Part shown: positions 19,547 through 28,156 of the stretch, in pieces
Numbering within the stretch: the first letter of the stretch is position 1
How the letters are laid out: every line of letters starts with the position of its first letter
Assembly (NCBI RefSeq): GCF_022637555.1
Contig: NZ_CP093342.1
Coordinates: 620,001-684,000 of the forward strand
Origin: Microbacterium sp. H1-D42
GTDB lineage: Bacteria; Actinomycetota; Actinomycetes; Actinomycetales; Microbacteriaceae
DNA length: 64,000 bases
Direction: 5' to 3'
Position numbers and translations under genes: made by a program
The notes under the pieces: generated by a model
The model's input: only the letters and a program-made list of their open reading frames with translations
Told to the model about the DNA's origin: nothing
The model's database searches: none

Positions 19547-21219
19547 AAGTAATGGCTCAGATGTCGATGGTCATGAACCTCGACAAGTGCATCGGATGCC
19601 ACACCTGCTCGGTGACCTGCAAACAGGCGTGGACCAACCGCACCGGCGTGGAGTACGTCTGGTTCAACAACGTCGAGACCCGACCCGGTGTCGGCTACCC
19701 GCGCGGGTACGAGGACCAGGAGAAGTGGGGCGGCGGCTGGGTGCGCGACAAGCGCGGTCGGCTGCGGCTGCGCAGCGGCGGGCGTCTCGCGAAGATCGCC
19801 CGCATCTTCTCGAATCCGAAGCTGCCAGGCATCGACGACTACTACGAGCCGTGGACGTACGACTACGACATGCTCGTCAACGCCCCCAGCGGCGACCACA
19901 CCCCGGTAGCCAGGCCCAAGAGCCTGATCACCGGCAAGGACATGAAGGTCGAGTGGTCGGCGAACTGGGACGACGACCTCGGCGGCTCGATCGAGACGAT
20001 GCAGGACGACCCGATCCTGAAGAAGATGAGCGAAGAGGTGAAGGCCGAGTACGAGAAGGCCTTCATGTTCTACCTGCCGCGCATCTGCGAACACTGCCTG
20101 AACCCCTCGTGCGTGGCGTCGTGCCCGTCCGGTGCGATGTACAAGCGCCAGGAGGACGGCATCGTCCTGGTCGACCAGGACGCCTGCCGCGGCTGGCGCA
20201 TGTGCATCTCGGGATGCCCGTACAAGAAGGTCTACTTCAACCACAAGACCGGCAAGGCCGAGAAGTGCACGATGTGCTATCCGCGCATCGAGGTGGGCCT
20301 GCCCACCGTGTGCTCCGAGACCTGCGTCGGCCGCCTTCGGTACCTGGGTCTGGTGCTCTACGACGCGGACCGCGTGGCCGAGGCCGCGGCTGTCGAGGAT
20401 GAGCACGAGCTGCTCGACGCGCAGCGCTCGGTGCTCCTCGACCCGAACGACCCCGAGGTCATCGAGGCCGCACGCCGCGACGGAATCCCAGAGGACTGGA
20501 TCGAGCACGCCCAGCGCAGCCCGGTGTGGCGCCTGATCCACGACTACAAGGTGGCCCTGCCGCTGCACCCCGAGTACCGGACCATGCCGATGGTCTGGTA
20601 CATCCCGCCGCTCTCTCCCGTCGTCGACGTGGTCACCGGCTCGGGCAACGACGGTGAGGATGCCAGGACGCTGTTCGCCGCGATCGACAAGCTTCGCATC
20701 CCGATCAGCTACCTCGCCGAGCTGTTCACGGCAGGCGATGTGGAGCCCGTGAACGACTCGCTGCGCAAGCTCGCCGCCATGCGCTCGTACATGCGCGGCA
20801 TCAGCATCGACGGCGTGCGCGAGGAGGAGATCGCGAATGCGGTCGGCATGAGCGGCCGGCAGATGGAGGAGATGTACCGACTGCTCGCGATCGCGAAGTA
20901 CGAGGAGCGCTACGTCATTCCGGCAGCGCACCAGGAGCAGGCACACGACCTCGAGGAGATGGGCTGCTCGCTCGACTTCGATGGCGGCCCCGGCATGGGC
21001 GGAGGCGGCCCGTTCGGCGCGGCCAGCGGATCTTCTGTGCCGGTGGCGGTGGAGAACTTCAACGCGCTCTCGGACCGCCAGACCGCCGATCGCCCCTCGA
21101 GCCCAGGACGGATCAACCTGCTGAACTGGGACGGCAACGGCAGCGCCCAGGGGCTGTTCCCGCCCGAGGGTGAGCGCGCCGAGCAGCGCTCGTACGACAC
21201 GGACGGTGAGCGCACATGA
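19543..21219 (+). CDS. narH: Respiratory nitrate reductase beta subunit NarH
   Basis: A 558-residue iron-sulfur subunit that passes electrons from NarI to NarG. Four cysteine groups are visible: CIGCHTCSVTC near the N-terminus, CEHCLNPSCVASCPSG, CRGWRMCISGCPYKK (the Trp variant that makes the [3Fe-4S] cluster) and CTMCYPRIEVGLPTVCSETC. The ATG at 19543 overlaps the narG stop (ATGA), and the stop overlaps narJ in the same way, so translation is coupled through the operon. The C-terminal 50 residues are glycine-rich and variable. Confidence 0.99.
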   Translation: MKVMAQMSMVMNLDKCIGCHTCSVTCKQAWTNRTGVEYVWFNNVETRPGVGYPRGYEDQEKWGGGWVRDKRGRLRLRSGGRLAKIARIFSNPKLPGIDDYYEPWTYDYDMLVNAPSGDHTPVARPKSLITGKDMKVEWSANWDDDLGGSIETMQDDPILKKMSEEVKAEYEKAFMFYLPRICEHCLNPSCVASCPSGAMYKRQEDGIVLVDQDACRGWRMCISGCPYKKVYFNHKTGKAEKCTMCYPRIEVGLPTVCSETCVGRLRYLGLVLYDADRVAEAAAVEDEHELLDAQRSVLLDPNDPEVIEAARRDGIPEDWIEHAQRSPVWRLIHDYKVALPLHPEYRTMPMVWYIPPLSPVVDVVTGSGNDGEDARTLFAAIDKLRIPISYLAELFTAGDVEPVNDSLRKLAAMRSYMRGISIDGVREEEIANAVGMSGRQMEEMYRLLAIAKYEERYVIPAAHQEQAHDLEEMGCSLDFDGGPGMGGGGPFGAASGSSVPVAVENFNALSDRQTADRPSSPGRINLLNWDGNGSAQGLFPPEGERAEQRSYDTDGERT

Positions 21220-21932
21220 GCACCGTCCTGCCCCCGCGGGTGACGCCCAAGCGCAAGCTGCCGGATGCCCTCGCACCGGCCTCGCTGAACGCCGCGCAGC
21301 GGCGCACCGTGCACATGCTGGCCTCGCTGCTGCTGGACTACCCGGATGCGCAGTGGACCGAGCGCCTGGACGTGTTCGAGGCGAATGCGGTCGCGCTGCC
21401 GAAGGCCGTCGCCGAGCCGCTCGAGCGATTCATCGCCAGGGCACGCGAGATCGGGGCATCCGATCTGCAGAAGATGTACGTCACCACGTTCGACCTCAAG
21501 CGCAAGTGCTCGCTGTATCTGAGCTACTACGCCACCGGCGACACCCGTCGCCGTGGCACGGCGCTGGTCACCTTCCTCGACGCCTACCGGGCGGCGGGGT
21601 GGGAGTTCGACGCCGACGAGCTGCCCGACTACCTGCCGGCGGTGCTGGAGTTCTCAGCGCGGTCGCAGTCGGATGTGGCGGATGCTGTGCTCGCCGCGCA
21701 CCGGGAGGGCATCGAGGTGCTGCGAGCAGCGCTGGAGAGCATGGACAGCCCGTGGGCCGACATCGTGCGCGTCATCACACTGTCGCTGCCGAAGGTCGAC
21801 CAGGCCACTCGTGAGAGAGTGCTCGCCCTGGTGAGTGAGGGCCCGCCGACCGAGACGGTCGGTCTGAGCCTGCCCATGCCGGCCTTCCGTGGCACCGGCG
21901 ATTCGACTTCGGCCTTTGTGACAGGGGAGTGA
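21216..21932 (+). CDS. narJ: Nitrate reductase assembly chaperone NarJ
   Basis: A 238-residue redox enzyme maturation protein (TorD/NarJ family) that binds apo-NarG until the molybdenum cofactor and FS0 cluster are inserted. The helical core has the family motif DLQKMYVTTFDLKRKCSLYLSYY shortened here to its key pieces (YVTTFDLK and KCSLYLSYYATGDTRRRG, residues ~88-112), which in NarJ proteins contact the NarG N-terminus. It overlaps narH by four bases and is followed by narI after two bases. Cytoplasmic. Confidence 0.96.
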   Translation: MSTVLPPRVTPKRKLPDALAPASLNAAQRRTVHMLASLLLDYPDAQWTERLDVFEANAVALPKAVAEPLERFIARAREIGASDLQKMYVTTFDLKRKCSLYLSYYATGDTRRRGTALVTFLDAYRAAGWEFDADELPDYLPAVLEFSARSQSDVADAVLAAHREGIEVLRAALESMDSPWADIVRVITLSLPKVDQATRERVLALVSEGPPTETVGLSLPMPAFRGTGDSTSAFVTGE

Positions 21933-21934
21933 TC

Positions 21935-22693
21935 ATGAGCACGATGCAGATCCTGCTGTGGGTGGCGCTGCCATACGTGTGTGCGGCGGTGTTCATCTTC
22001 GGACACATCTGGCGCTACCGCTACGACAAGTTCGGCTGGACGACCCGGTCGTCGCAGACCTACGAGAACAAGCTGCTGCGCTGGGGCTCGCCGATGTTCC
22101 ACCTCGGCATCCTGATGGTCATCGCCGGTCACGTCGTCGGCCTGCTGATCCCGCGCGAGTGGCTTTACGCCATCGGGATCAGCGAGGAGATCTACCACAT
22201 CGGCGCCACCGTGCTCGGCACGTTCGCGGCCCTGCTGACGCTCGCCGGGCTCGCGATCCTGATCTTCCGCCGCCGCACGGTGCCGGCCGTGTTCCTCGCG
22301 ACGACCGTGATGGACAAGGTCATGTACGTCTTCCTCGGCGCGACGCTGCTGTTCGGCACGGCCGCGACGCTGGTGTACCAGGTGTTCGGTCCAGGGTTCC
22401 ACTACCGCGAGACCATCTCGCCGTGGATGCGCGAGATGATCATCTTCCGCCCTCGGCCCGAGCTGATGGTCGATGTGCCGCTGCTGTTCCAGCTGCACAT
22501 CATCACCGCCTGCCTGCTGTTCGCGCTGTGGCCGTTCACGCGCCTGGTGCACGTGTTCTCGGCGCCGGTCGGCTACCTTTTCCGTCCGTACATCGTGTAC
22601 CGCTCGCGTGACGAGCAGCGCGGGGCGCGGGCGCCGAAGCGCGGCTGGGACCCGGTGGAGGCCCCGGATCCGGAGCGGTTGCGGAGGCCTTAG
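21935..22693 (+). CDS. narI: Respiratory nitrate reductase gamma subunit NarI
   Basis: A 252-residue membrane cytochrome b subunit that oxidises quinol and anchors NarGH. Five transmembrane helices are evident (about residues 4-24, 46-66, 86-108, 124-146, 178-202). Candidate haem histidines are in MFHLGILMVIAGHVVG (His near residues 50 and 61) and LFQLHIITACLLFALWPFTRLVH (His near 184 and 202), the usual NarI pattern. The ATG at 21935 follows a GGGGAG site; a GTG two codons earlier also lies in frame. Last gene of narGHJI; it converges on modC. Confidence 0.97.
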   Translation: MSTMQILLWVALPYVCAAVFIFGHIWRYRYDKFGWTTRSSQTYENKLLRWGSPMFHLGILMVIAGHVVGLLIPREWLYAIGISEEIYHIGATVLGTFAALLTLAGLAILIFRRRTVPAVFLATTVMDKVMYVFLGATLLFGTAATLVYQVFGPGFHYRETISPWMREMIIFRPRPELMVDVPLLFQLHIITACLLFALWPFTRLVHVFSAPVGYLFRPYIVYRSRDEQRGARAPKRGWDPVEAPDPERLRRP

Positions 22694-22711
22694 CCAACAC
22701 ACACTGGGGCC

Positions 22712-23452
22712 TCAGCGTGAGGCGGCGACTGCTTGGGTGAAGTCGGATGCCGGGGTGCTGAGCACCTCGGGGAGGGGGCCCTGCTGGGTGATGCGGCCCT
22801 GCTCGAGAATCACCAGACGGTCGGCCAGCGCCTCGGCATCGGCCAGTGTGTGCGAGACGACGATGGTCGTCGTATGCTGCAGCTGATCGCGCACCACCTC
22901 GCGCAGCTGTGCGGCGGCCTGCACGTCCAGCGAGCTGAACGGCTCGTCCAGCAGCAGCACCCGTGGGCGAGCCGCCAGTGCGCGAGCGAGGGCCACCCGC
23001 TGGCGCTGACCGCCGGAGAGGCGGTCGGGGCGGCGGTCGCCAAGGCCGGACAGGCCGATGCGGGGCATCCACTCCTCGGCAACGGCGCGAGCCTCATCGC
23101 GACTCGCACCGGCGGACTGCGCCGCGAACGCGATGTTGCCCACGGCGCTCATGTGCGGGAACAGCAGCGCCTCCTGGCCCAGAAGGCCGATCGCGCGCCG
23201 CGACGGGGGAGTGTGCTGCCTGGCATCCGCCAGCAGAGTCCCGTCAATCTGCACGTACCCGCCGTCGAGGCGGGTGAGGCCGGCGATGGCATCCAGCAGC
23301 GTCGTCTTGCCTGCGCCGCTCGGGCCCATCACGGCCAGCACCTCGCCCGGGGCCAGGGTCAGGTGCGCGTCGACGTCGGCGTGCGCGACGACGACATGCG
23401 CGTCGAGAGAACCGCTCACGCCGCTCACGCTCACCTCAGCGCGCCAGCTCAC
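22712..23452 (-). CDS. modC: Molybdate ABC transporter ATPase ModC, lacking the C-terminal TOBE domain
   Basis: A 246-residue ABC ATPase with Walker A GPSGAGKTT, signature LSGGQRQRVALARAL, Walker B VLLLDEPFSSLD and the switch histidine (VSHTL). Typical ModC proteins are ~350 residues because a C-terminal Mop/TOBE domain binds molybdate. Here the protein stops right after the nucleotide-binding domain. A stand-alone TOBE domain is instead encoded in the first gene of the same operon (25112-25510). The start is a GTG at 23452 that overlaps the modB stop (GTGA). It energises molybdate uptake. Confidence 0.9.
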   Translation of the reverse strand: MSWRAEVSVSGVSGSLDAHVVVAHADVDAHLTLAPGEVLAVMGPSGAGKTTLLDAIAGLTRLDGGYVQIDGTLLADARQHTPPSRRAIGLLGQEALLFPHMSAVGNIAFAAQSAGASRDEARAVAEEWMPRIGLSGLGDRRPDRLSGGQRQRVALARALAARPRVLLLDEPFSSLDVQAAAQLREVVRDQLQHTTTIVVSHTLADAEALADRLVILEQGRITQQGPLPEVLSTPASDFTQAVAASR

Positions 23453-24339
23453 TTCAGCGCCCCCGGTCGCCAGGCCCGCACGAGCAGCAGCACGACCACC
23501 GCGGTCGCCAGCAGCAGGATCGACAGGGCGACCGCGGTCTCGCGTCCGGTGCTGGCGCCGTTGAAGGCGGTGTAGATCGCGAGGGGCATGGTCTGCGTGA
23601 CTCCGGGGGCGTTGCCGGCGAACAGCGCCGTCGCGCCGAACTCGCCGATCGCGCGGGCAAAGCACAGGATCACTCCGACGATGATCCCTGGCATGGCCAG
23701 CGGCAGCGTCACCCGCCACAGCACACGCCAGGGACGAGCACCGAGCGTCGCGGCCGTGCGCTCATAGCGCCCGCCGATGCCGCGGATCGTGCCCTCGACC
23801 GCGAGCACCAGGAACGGCAGGGCGACGAACGCCTGCGCCAGCACGACGGCGGGGAACGTGAACGGCAGCGTGAGCCCGAACCAGTCGTCGAGCAGCCGGC
23901 CGAGGGGACTCGTGCGCCCGAACAGGAACAGCAGCGCGACACCGCCGACCATCGGGGGCAGCACCAGCGGCACGGCCACCAATGCCCGCAGCAGCGCGGA
24001 GACCCGCGGGCCCGAACGGGCCATCAGCAGCGCCAGCGGCAGTCCGAGAACCAGGCATAGCGCCGTCGCGGCGAGCCCGCTCAGCAGTGACAGGCGCAGT
24101 GCATCGAGAGCGGCCGGAGAGGTGATGTCGGCCCACAGCGTCGACCATGATGCCCGGCCGACGAGGGCGATCAGCGGCAGGATCAGCAGCGCGACGCCGA
24201 GCACCGCTGGCGCGATCAGTGTGAAGGGCGTGCCGGTGCCGGTGTCGCGTCCGCCGGAGTGGGATCGGATGCCGGCGCCGGCGCCCCCCGGTGCCTGCGC
24301 CGGCATCCGATCCCCCTCGGCCACCCCCAGTGGACTCAC
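23449..24339 (-). CDS. modB: Molybdate ABC transporter permease ModB
   Basis: A 296-residue permease with six membrane helices and the EAA-like loop ERTAATLGARPWRVLWRVTLP (about residues 190-210; Gly in the conserved place) that contacts ModC. The GTG start at 24339 overlaps the modA stop. The first ~35 residues form a hydrophilic extension and contain the DNA for an 18-bp perfect hairpin (24261-24314), unusual for a coding start. The first helix begins at TLIAPAVLGVALLI. It forms the channel for molybdate (possibly tungstate). Confidence 0.93.
   Translation of the reverse strand: MSPLGVAEGDRMPAQAPGGAGAGIRSHSGGRDTGTGTPFTLIAPAVLGVALLILPLIALVGRASWSTLWADITSPAALDALRLSLLSGLAATALCLVLGLPLALLMARSGPRVSALLRALVAVPLVLPPMVGGVALLFLFGRTSPLGRLLDDWFGLTLPFTFPAVVLAQAFVALPFLVLAVEGTIRGIGGRYERTAATLGARPWRVLWRVTLPLAMPGIIVGVILCFARAIGEFGATALFAGNAPGVTQTMPLAIYTAFNGASTGRETAVALSILLLATAVVVLLLVRAWRPGALK
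24261..24314. repeat. 18-bp perfect hairpin inside the 5' end of modB
   Basis: Arms at 24261-24278 (GGGATCGGATGCCGGCGC) and 24297-24314 are exact complements around an 18-base loop. It encodes about residues 9-26 of ModB. In the mRNA it would lie just after modA, where such hairpins often set unequal expression of binding protein and permease. Confidence 0.7.
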
Positions 24340-25115
24340 GGGGCCCCGAAACCGAGTTCGCTCAGGATCTGCTGCCCCTTCTCGCCCCGGACGAATTCGG
24401 CGAACGCGACGCCGGCTTCGCCCGCGCCATCCAGCGCGACGACGGGGTAGCGGTTCACGACGTCCGCAGCGCCGTCAGGGACGACGCTGTGCACGGCGTC
24501 TTCGCCGATGACATCCGTGGCGTACACGAGTCCGGCATCCGCCTCGCCGGCGGCGAGCTTCTGCAGCACCGCCGTGACGTTCTGCTCGAGGCTCGCAGGG
24601 GTGACGTGCACGCCCGCGTTGTCCAACAGCGTCGCGGATGCCTTGCCGCACGGCACCTCGGGAGCGCACAGCACCGTGACGACATTCGCCAGGTCTGCGA
24701 GCGCGGTGACATCGCCCGGGTTGTCGGCGGGGAAGGCGAGGACGAGCGTGTTGGTCGCGAAGACCTGAGGGTCGGATGCCAGGCCGGACTCGACCAGCAC
24801 CTGCATGTTCCGTTCGTCGGCGGTCGCCAGCACGTCGGCCTGCGCACCCTCCTGCAGCTGCGTGACCAGGGTGCTCGACCCGTCGTAGACGATTGGGTTC
24901 ACCGTGACCTTCGGATGCTGCTGCTCGAACGCCTCGGCGATCTCATCGAACGCGGTGCGCAGCGACGCGGCGGCGAAGACCGTCACCTCGCCGGTGAGCT
25001 GATCGCCCGACGCGGTCGGCGCGGGGTCGCCCGGTTCGGCGGTGTCGGATGCCGACGCGCAGCCGGCCAGCAGCATCAGCGTCGCGAGCACCGCGATCGA
25101 CGTGCGAATCCTCAT
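24336..25115 (-). CDS. modA: Molybdate-binding lipoprotein ModA
   Basis: A 259-residue extracytoplasmic solute-binding protein. The N-terminus is a lipoprotein signal ending in the lipobox LLAGC (Cys19), followed by a flexible linker. The mature domain begins VTVFAAASLRTAFDEIAEAFE, the standard ModA first strand, where AAASL supplies oxyanion-binding residues; a later YATDVIGE matches the conserved YxTDA block. Its start overlaps the stop of the HTH-TOBE gene (ATGA) and its stop overlaps modB, so the four genes are one translationally coupled operon. Confidence 0.95.
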   Translation of the reverse strand: MRIRTSIAVLATLMLLAGCASASDTAEPGDPAPTASGDQLTGEVTVFAAASLRTAFDEIAEAFEQQHPKVTVNPIVYDGSSTLVTQLQEGAQADVLATADERNMQVLVESGLASDPQVFATNTLVLAFPADNPGDVTALADLANVVTVLCAPEVPCGKASATLLDNAGVHVTPASLEQNVTAVLQKLAAGEADAGLVYATDVIGEDAVHSVVPDGAADVVNRYPVVALDGAGEAGVAFAEFVRGEKGQQILSELGFGAP

Positions 25116-25510
25116 GCGTGCTCCTTAGGCGTCTCGACGATGACGTTCGTGGCCTTGATGACGGCCGAGGCCAGCGAGCCGGGCTTCAGGTCGAGCTGCC
25201 TCGCGGCCTCGGCCGACAGCAGCGAGACCACGCGGTGGGGTCCTGACTGGATGTCGACCTGCGCCATCACGCCGTCGATCTGCACGCGGGTGACGAGTCC
25301 CGTGAACCGGTTGCGCGCGCTGGAGAGCAGGTCGGGGTCGGCCTGGGGCGCCTCTGCCAGACGCACGGCATGCTCGGCAAGAGCGTCGCCCGGAACGCGG
25401 GTGGGGGAGTCGCCGGTGACGGACAGTGTGCCCTGATCGATCCAGCGTCGGACGGTGTCGTCGCTGACACCCAGCAGGCGGGCGGCCTCAGCGATGCGGT
25501 ACGAGGTCAT
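25112..25510 (-). CDS. HTH-TOBE molybdate-responsive regulator (first gene of mod operon)
   Basis: A 132-residue two-domain protein. Residues ~1-50 are a MerR/excisionase-like winged helix (YRIAEAARLLGVSDDTVRRWIDQG). Residues ~62-128 are a TOBE/Mop domain (RNRFTGLVTRVQIDGVMAQVDI, then EAARQLDLKPGSLASAVIKATNVIV), the fold that binds molybdate in ModE, ModC and Mop. It is therefore a likely molybdate-sensing repressor or a Mo store that regulates its own operon. The ATG at 25510 is chosen over one at 25522; neither has a strong ribosome site. A palindrome at 25565-25580 is the obvious operator candidate. Confidence 0.85.
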   Translation of the reverse strand: MTSYRIAEAARLLGVSDDTVRRWIDQGTLSVTGDSPTRVPGDALAEHAVRLAEAPQADPDLLSSARNRFTGLVTRVQIDGVMAQVDIQSGPHRVVSLLSAEAARQLDLKPGSLASAVIKATNVIVETPKEHA

Positions 25511-25564
25511 GGTCTCGAGCATAGGGACGTATCAGGCGCAGATCCAGGCGATCGGCCGGGATTA

Positions 25565-25580
25565 TTCCGCAGATGCGGAA
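25565..25580. promoter_or_regulatory. Operator candidate between mod operon and moeB
   Basis: Perfect inverted repeat TTCCGC-AGAT-GCGGAA in the divergent gap 25511-25662, 55 bases from the HTH-TOBE start and 83 bases from moeB. Position suits dual control of molybdate uptake and cofactor synthesis. It does not resemble the E. coli ModE box. Confidence 0.45.
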
Positions 25581-25662
25581 AACTTGGCATGCGACGTTGG
25601 GGGCTGGATATCCCCGGCATCCGCGGCTGGCGCCGAGCGCGCGCTGTCCGTAGCCTCTGAGT

Positions 25663-26793
25663 ATGGCCCTGCCACCCCTCGTCGACCCCGTCGATGCCCT
25701 CAGCGTCGCCGAGCGCGCCCGCACAGCGCGACACCAGGTGCTCGCCGGTCTCGGCGAGCTCGGCCAGCGCCGCCTGAGGGCAGCGCACGTCGCGGTCGTC
25801 GGTGCCGGAGGACTGGGTGCTCCGGTCGTGCTCGCGCTCGCCGCAGCGGGCATCGGCACGCTCACGATCATCGACGACGACGTGGTCGAGCGCTCGAACC
25901 TGCAGCGCCAGGTGATGCACCGTCACGCCGATGTCGGTGTCGCCAAGGTCGACAGTGCGGTGCGAGTGGCATCCGATCTCTCACCCGAGACGACCGTCCG
26001 GCCGCTGCGCGTGCGCCTCACTGCTGACAACGCCGACGAGCTGCTCGCCGGCGCCGATCTCGTCATCGACGGGACCGACACGTTCGACACTCGCCTGCTC
26101 GTCGCCGCGGCGACGGAGCACCTCGGCGTGCCCCTGGTGTGGGGTGTGATCCAGGAGTTCGCATCGCAGGTCACGGTGTTCTGGTCGGCTCCGCCGGAGG
26201 GATCGGATGCTGTCGTGCTGGCCGACCTGTACCCGGCGGGCAGCGTGGGCGAGCTGCCGACGTGCGCCGCGGTCGGCGTCTTCGGAGCCCTGTGTCTGCA
26301 GGCGGGGTCGATCATGTCGATGGAGGCCATCAAGCTCATCACCGGCATCGGCGAGCCACTGCTCGGCCGGGTGCTCGTGATCGACGCGCTGCGCGCGAAG
26401 GTCAGCGAGGTGCCGCTGCGCTCGTCGCGGGCAGTCTCGGACGACGGCGGCGCCGCGCCCGTCAGCGCGCCCGTGTCGGCGCGCTCGACCATCCCCGCTG
26501 CTGTCGTGGACGTCACGATCGCGGACCTCGCTGCCGAGGCGGATGCCGGTGCGCTGCTGCTGGATGTGCGCGAGGCCGTGGAGGTCGCCGGTGGCATGAT
26601 CCCTGGTGCCAGGCACGTACCGCTGGGTGAGGTGCTGGCCGATCCTGAAGCCATGGGCGCAGAGCGGATCGTCGTGATCTGTCACGCCGGGGGACGCGCC
26701 CGCCGCGCGGCGGAAGCCCTTCGTGCCGTCGGCGCCGATGCTGTCGTGCTGACCGGTGGCATGGTCGCCTGGGACGCGGAGCAGGCATCATGA
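25663..26793 (+). CDS. moeZ: Sulfur-carrier adenylyltransferase/sulfurtransferase (MoeB/MoeZ type)
   Basis: A 376-residue fusion. Residues ~25-250 are the E1-like ThiF/MoeB domain: ATP-binding VVGAGGLGAPVVLALAAAGIG and IIDDDVVERSNLQRQ. Residues ~280-376 are a rhodanese domain whose active-site cysteine is in VVICHAGGRARRA. The enzyme adenylates the Gly-Gly end of MoaD and then loads sulfur on it, supplying molybdopterin synthase. The paired zinc CxxC motifs of E. coli MoeB are not apparent; only isolated Cys residues remain (PTCAAVGVFGALC). It opens the cofactor operon, with moeA starting 130 bases downstream. Confidence 0.9.
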   Translation: MALPPLVDPVDALSVAERARTARHQVLAGLGELGQRRLRAAHVAVVGAGGLGAPVVLALAAAGIGTLTIIDDDVVERSNLQRQVMHRHADVGVAKVDSAVRVASDLSPETTVRPLRVRLTADNADELLAGADLVIDGTDTFDTRLLVAAATEHLGVPLVWGVIQEFASQVTVFWSAPPEGSDAVVLADLYPAGSVGELPTCAAVGVFGALCLQAGSIMSMEAIKLITGIGEPLLGRVLVIDALRAKVSEVPLRSSRAVSDDGGAAPVSAPVSARSTIPAAVVDVTIADLAAEADAGALLLDVREAVEVAGGMIPGARHVPLGEVLADPEAMGAERIVVICHAGGRARRAAEALRAVGADAVVLTGGMVAWDAEQAS

Positions 26794-26815
26794 GCCACGG
26801 ACCGTCGCGCGGATT

Positions 26816-26882
26816 GCAGGAGAACGCCCGAATCGCAGGGGCTTTCGGCCGCACAGCTCCGGCATTTCGTGCGAACTCCTCC
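26816..26882. repeat. Imperfect inverted repeat between moeZ and moeA
   Basis: Two 27-base arms (26816-26842 and 26856-26882) match at 19 of 27 positions when one is reverse-complemented (shared core GGAG-N2-CGC-N-CGAA). It fills the moeZ-moeA gap and looks like a decayed palindromic intergenic repeat. Confidence 0.4.
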
Positions 26883-26923
26883 GGTTCGTGCGGGTCCCGG
26901 TCGCAGGTGAGGGGCACTTCGGC

Positions 26924-28156
26924 GTGAGTTTCCGGACCGTTGAGGAGCAGCTCGAGCGAGTCCTGGCACAGGTGCGCCGGCATCCGCCGATCACGGTGCC
27001 CCTTGATCAGGCGCACGGCCGCACACTGGCATCCGACGCCCTTGCGATCAGCGCAGTGCCGGTGTTCGACAACTCGGCCATGGACGGATTCGCGGTGCGG
27101 TTCGCCGATGTCGTCGGCGCGAGCCCAGACCACCCGGTCACGCTGCGCGTCATCGCCGACATCCCCGCAGGCAGCGACATCGACCCCGCCCTCGCACCAG
27201 GCGAAGCCGCACGCATCATGACCGGATCCCCGGCGCCGACCGATGCCGACGCGATCGTCCCATTCGAGGACACCGCGGGCGGCCTGGCCGATTCGCTCGA
27301 GACCGCGATCGTGCAGCATGCCCCACAGACGCCGGGCGCGCACATCCGGCGCGCGGCCGAAGACACAGCCGTCGGCGACGTCGTGCTCACCGCAGGAACG
27401 CTGATCGGAGCCAGACAGCTCGGCGCACTGGCATCCGCCGGCATCGCGCAGGTCGCCGTCGCACCCCGCCCCAAGGTCGCGATCGTCTCGACCGGGTCGG
27501 AACTGGTCGCACCGGGGCAGCCTCTGCGCCGCGGGCAGATCCCTGAGTCGAACAGCTCCCTGCTCGCCGGGCTCGCCGTCGACGCCGGAGCCGAGATCGT
27601 GCTGCGCCGCTCCGTCGACGATGAGGGAGACGGGCCGGCCGAAGCCGTCGCCGAAGCACGCAGCCGCGGCGCCGACGCCATCATCTTCTCGGGCGGCGTC
27701 AGCGCCGGCGCATACGAGATCGTCAAGCAGAGCCTCGCCGGCGCGATGGAGTTCACCAAGGTGGCGATGCAGCCGGGCAAGCCGCAGGGATTCGGCGCGA
27801 CGGACGAGGGGATGCTGCTGTTCGGACTGCCGGGAAACCCGGTCAGCGCTGCGGTGTCGTTCGAGGTCTTCGTGCGACCCGCACTGATGCGGATGCAGGG
27901 GCGCGCCAGCGTCCACCGTCCGCGCATGCTGCTGCCTGCCGGCAGCGACTGGCGCACGCCGCCAGGGCGACGGCAGTACCTGCCCGCAGTGATCGACCGC
28001 ACCGACCCCGCTCGCCCCGTCGTTCGCCCCGCCACCAAGGGCGGCTCCGGTTCGCACCTCAGCGTCGGACTCGGTGTCGCCGAGGTCTACGCGATCATCC
28101 CCGCCGAGACGGAGCAGGTCTCCGCCGGCGATCTCATCGAAGTCATGGAGCTGTGA
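26924..28156 (+). CDS. moeA: Molybdopterin molybdenumtransferase MoeA
   Basis: A 410-residue enzyme that inserts molybdate into adenylated molybdopterin. Family blocks: VPVFDNSAMDGFAVR (residues ~40-55), RIMTGSPAPTDADAIVPFED, the MPT-binding core IFSGGVSAGAYEIVK and MQPGKPQGFG, and LFGLPGNPVSAAVSF. A GTG at 26924 is the likely start (GAGGGG upstream, then FRTVEEQLERVLAQV). The frame is open further upstream to 26756, but that stretch is the palindromic repeat and reads as non-protein. Its stop overlaps moaC by one base. Confidence 0.95.
   Translation: MSFRTVEEQLERVLAQVRRHPPITVPLDQAHGRTLASDALAISAVPVFDNSAMDGFAVRFADVVGASPDHPVTLRVIADIPAGSDIDPALAPGEAARIMTGSPAPTDADAIVPFEDTAGGLADSLETAIVQHAPQTPGAHIRRAAEDTAVGDVVLTAGTLIGARQLGALASAGIAQVAVAPRPKVAIVSTGSELVAPGQPLRRGQIPESNSSLLAGLAVDAGAEIVLRRSVDDEGDGPAEAVAEARSRGADAIIFSGGVSAGAYEIVKQSLAGAMEFTKVAMQPGKPQGFGATDEGMLLFGLPGNPVSAAVSFEVFVRPALMRMQGRASVHRPRMLLPAGSDWRTPPGRRQYLPAVIDRTDPARPVVRPATKGGSGSHLSVGLGVAEVYAIIPAETEQVSAGDLIEVMEL

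Noticed and set aside
26790..26926. Short 45-codon frame starting at an ATGA overlapping the moeZ stop
   Set aside because: Lies entirely in the imperfect inverted repeat, has no ribosome site and no protein-like pattern.
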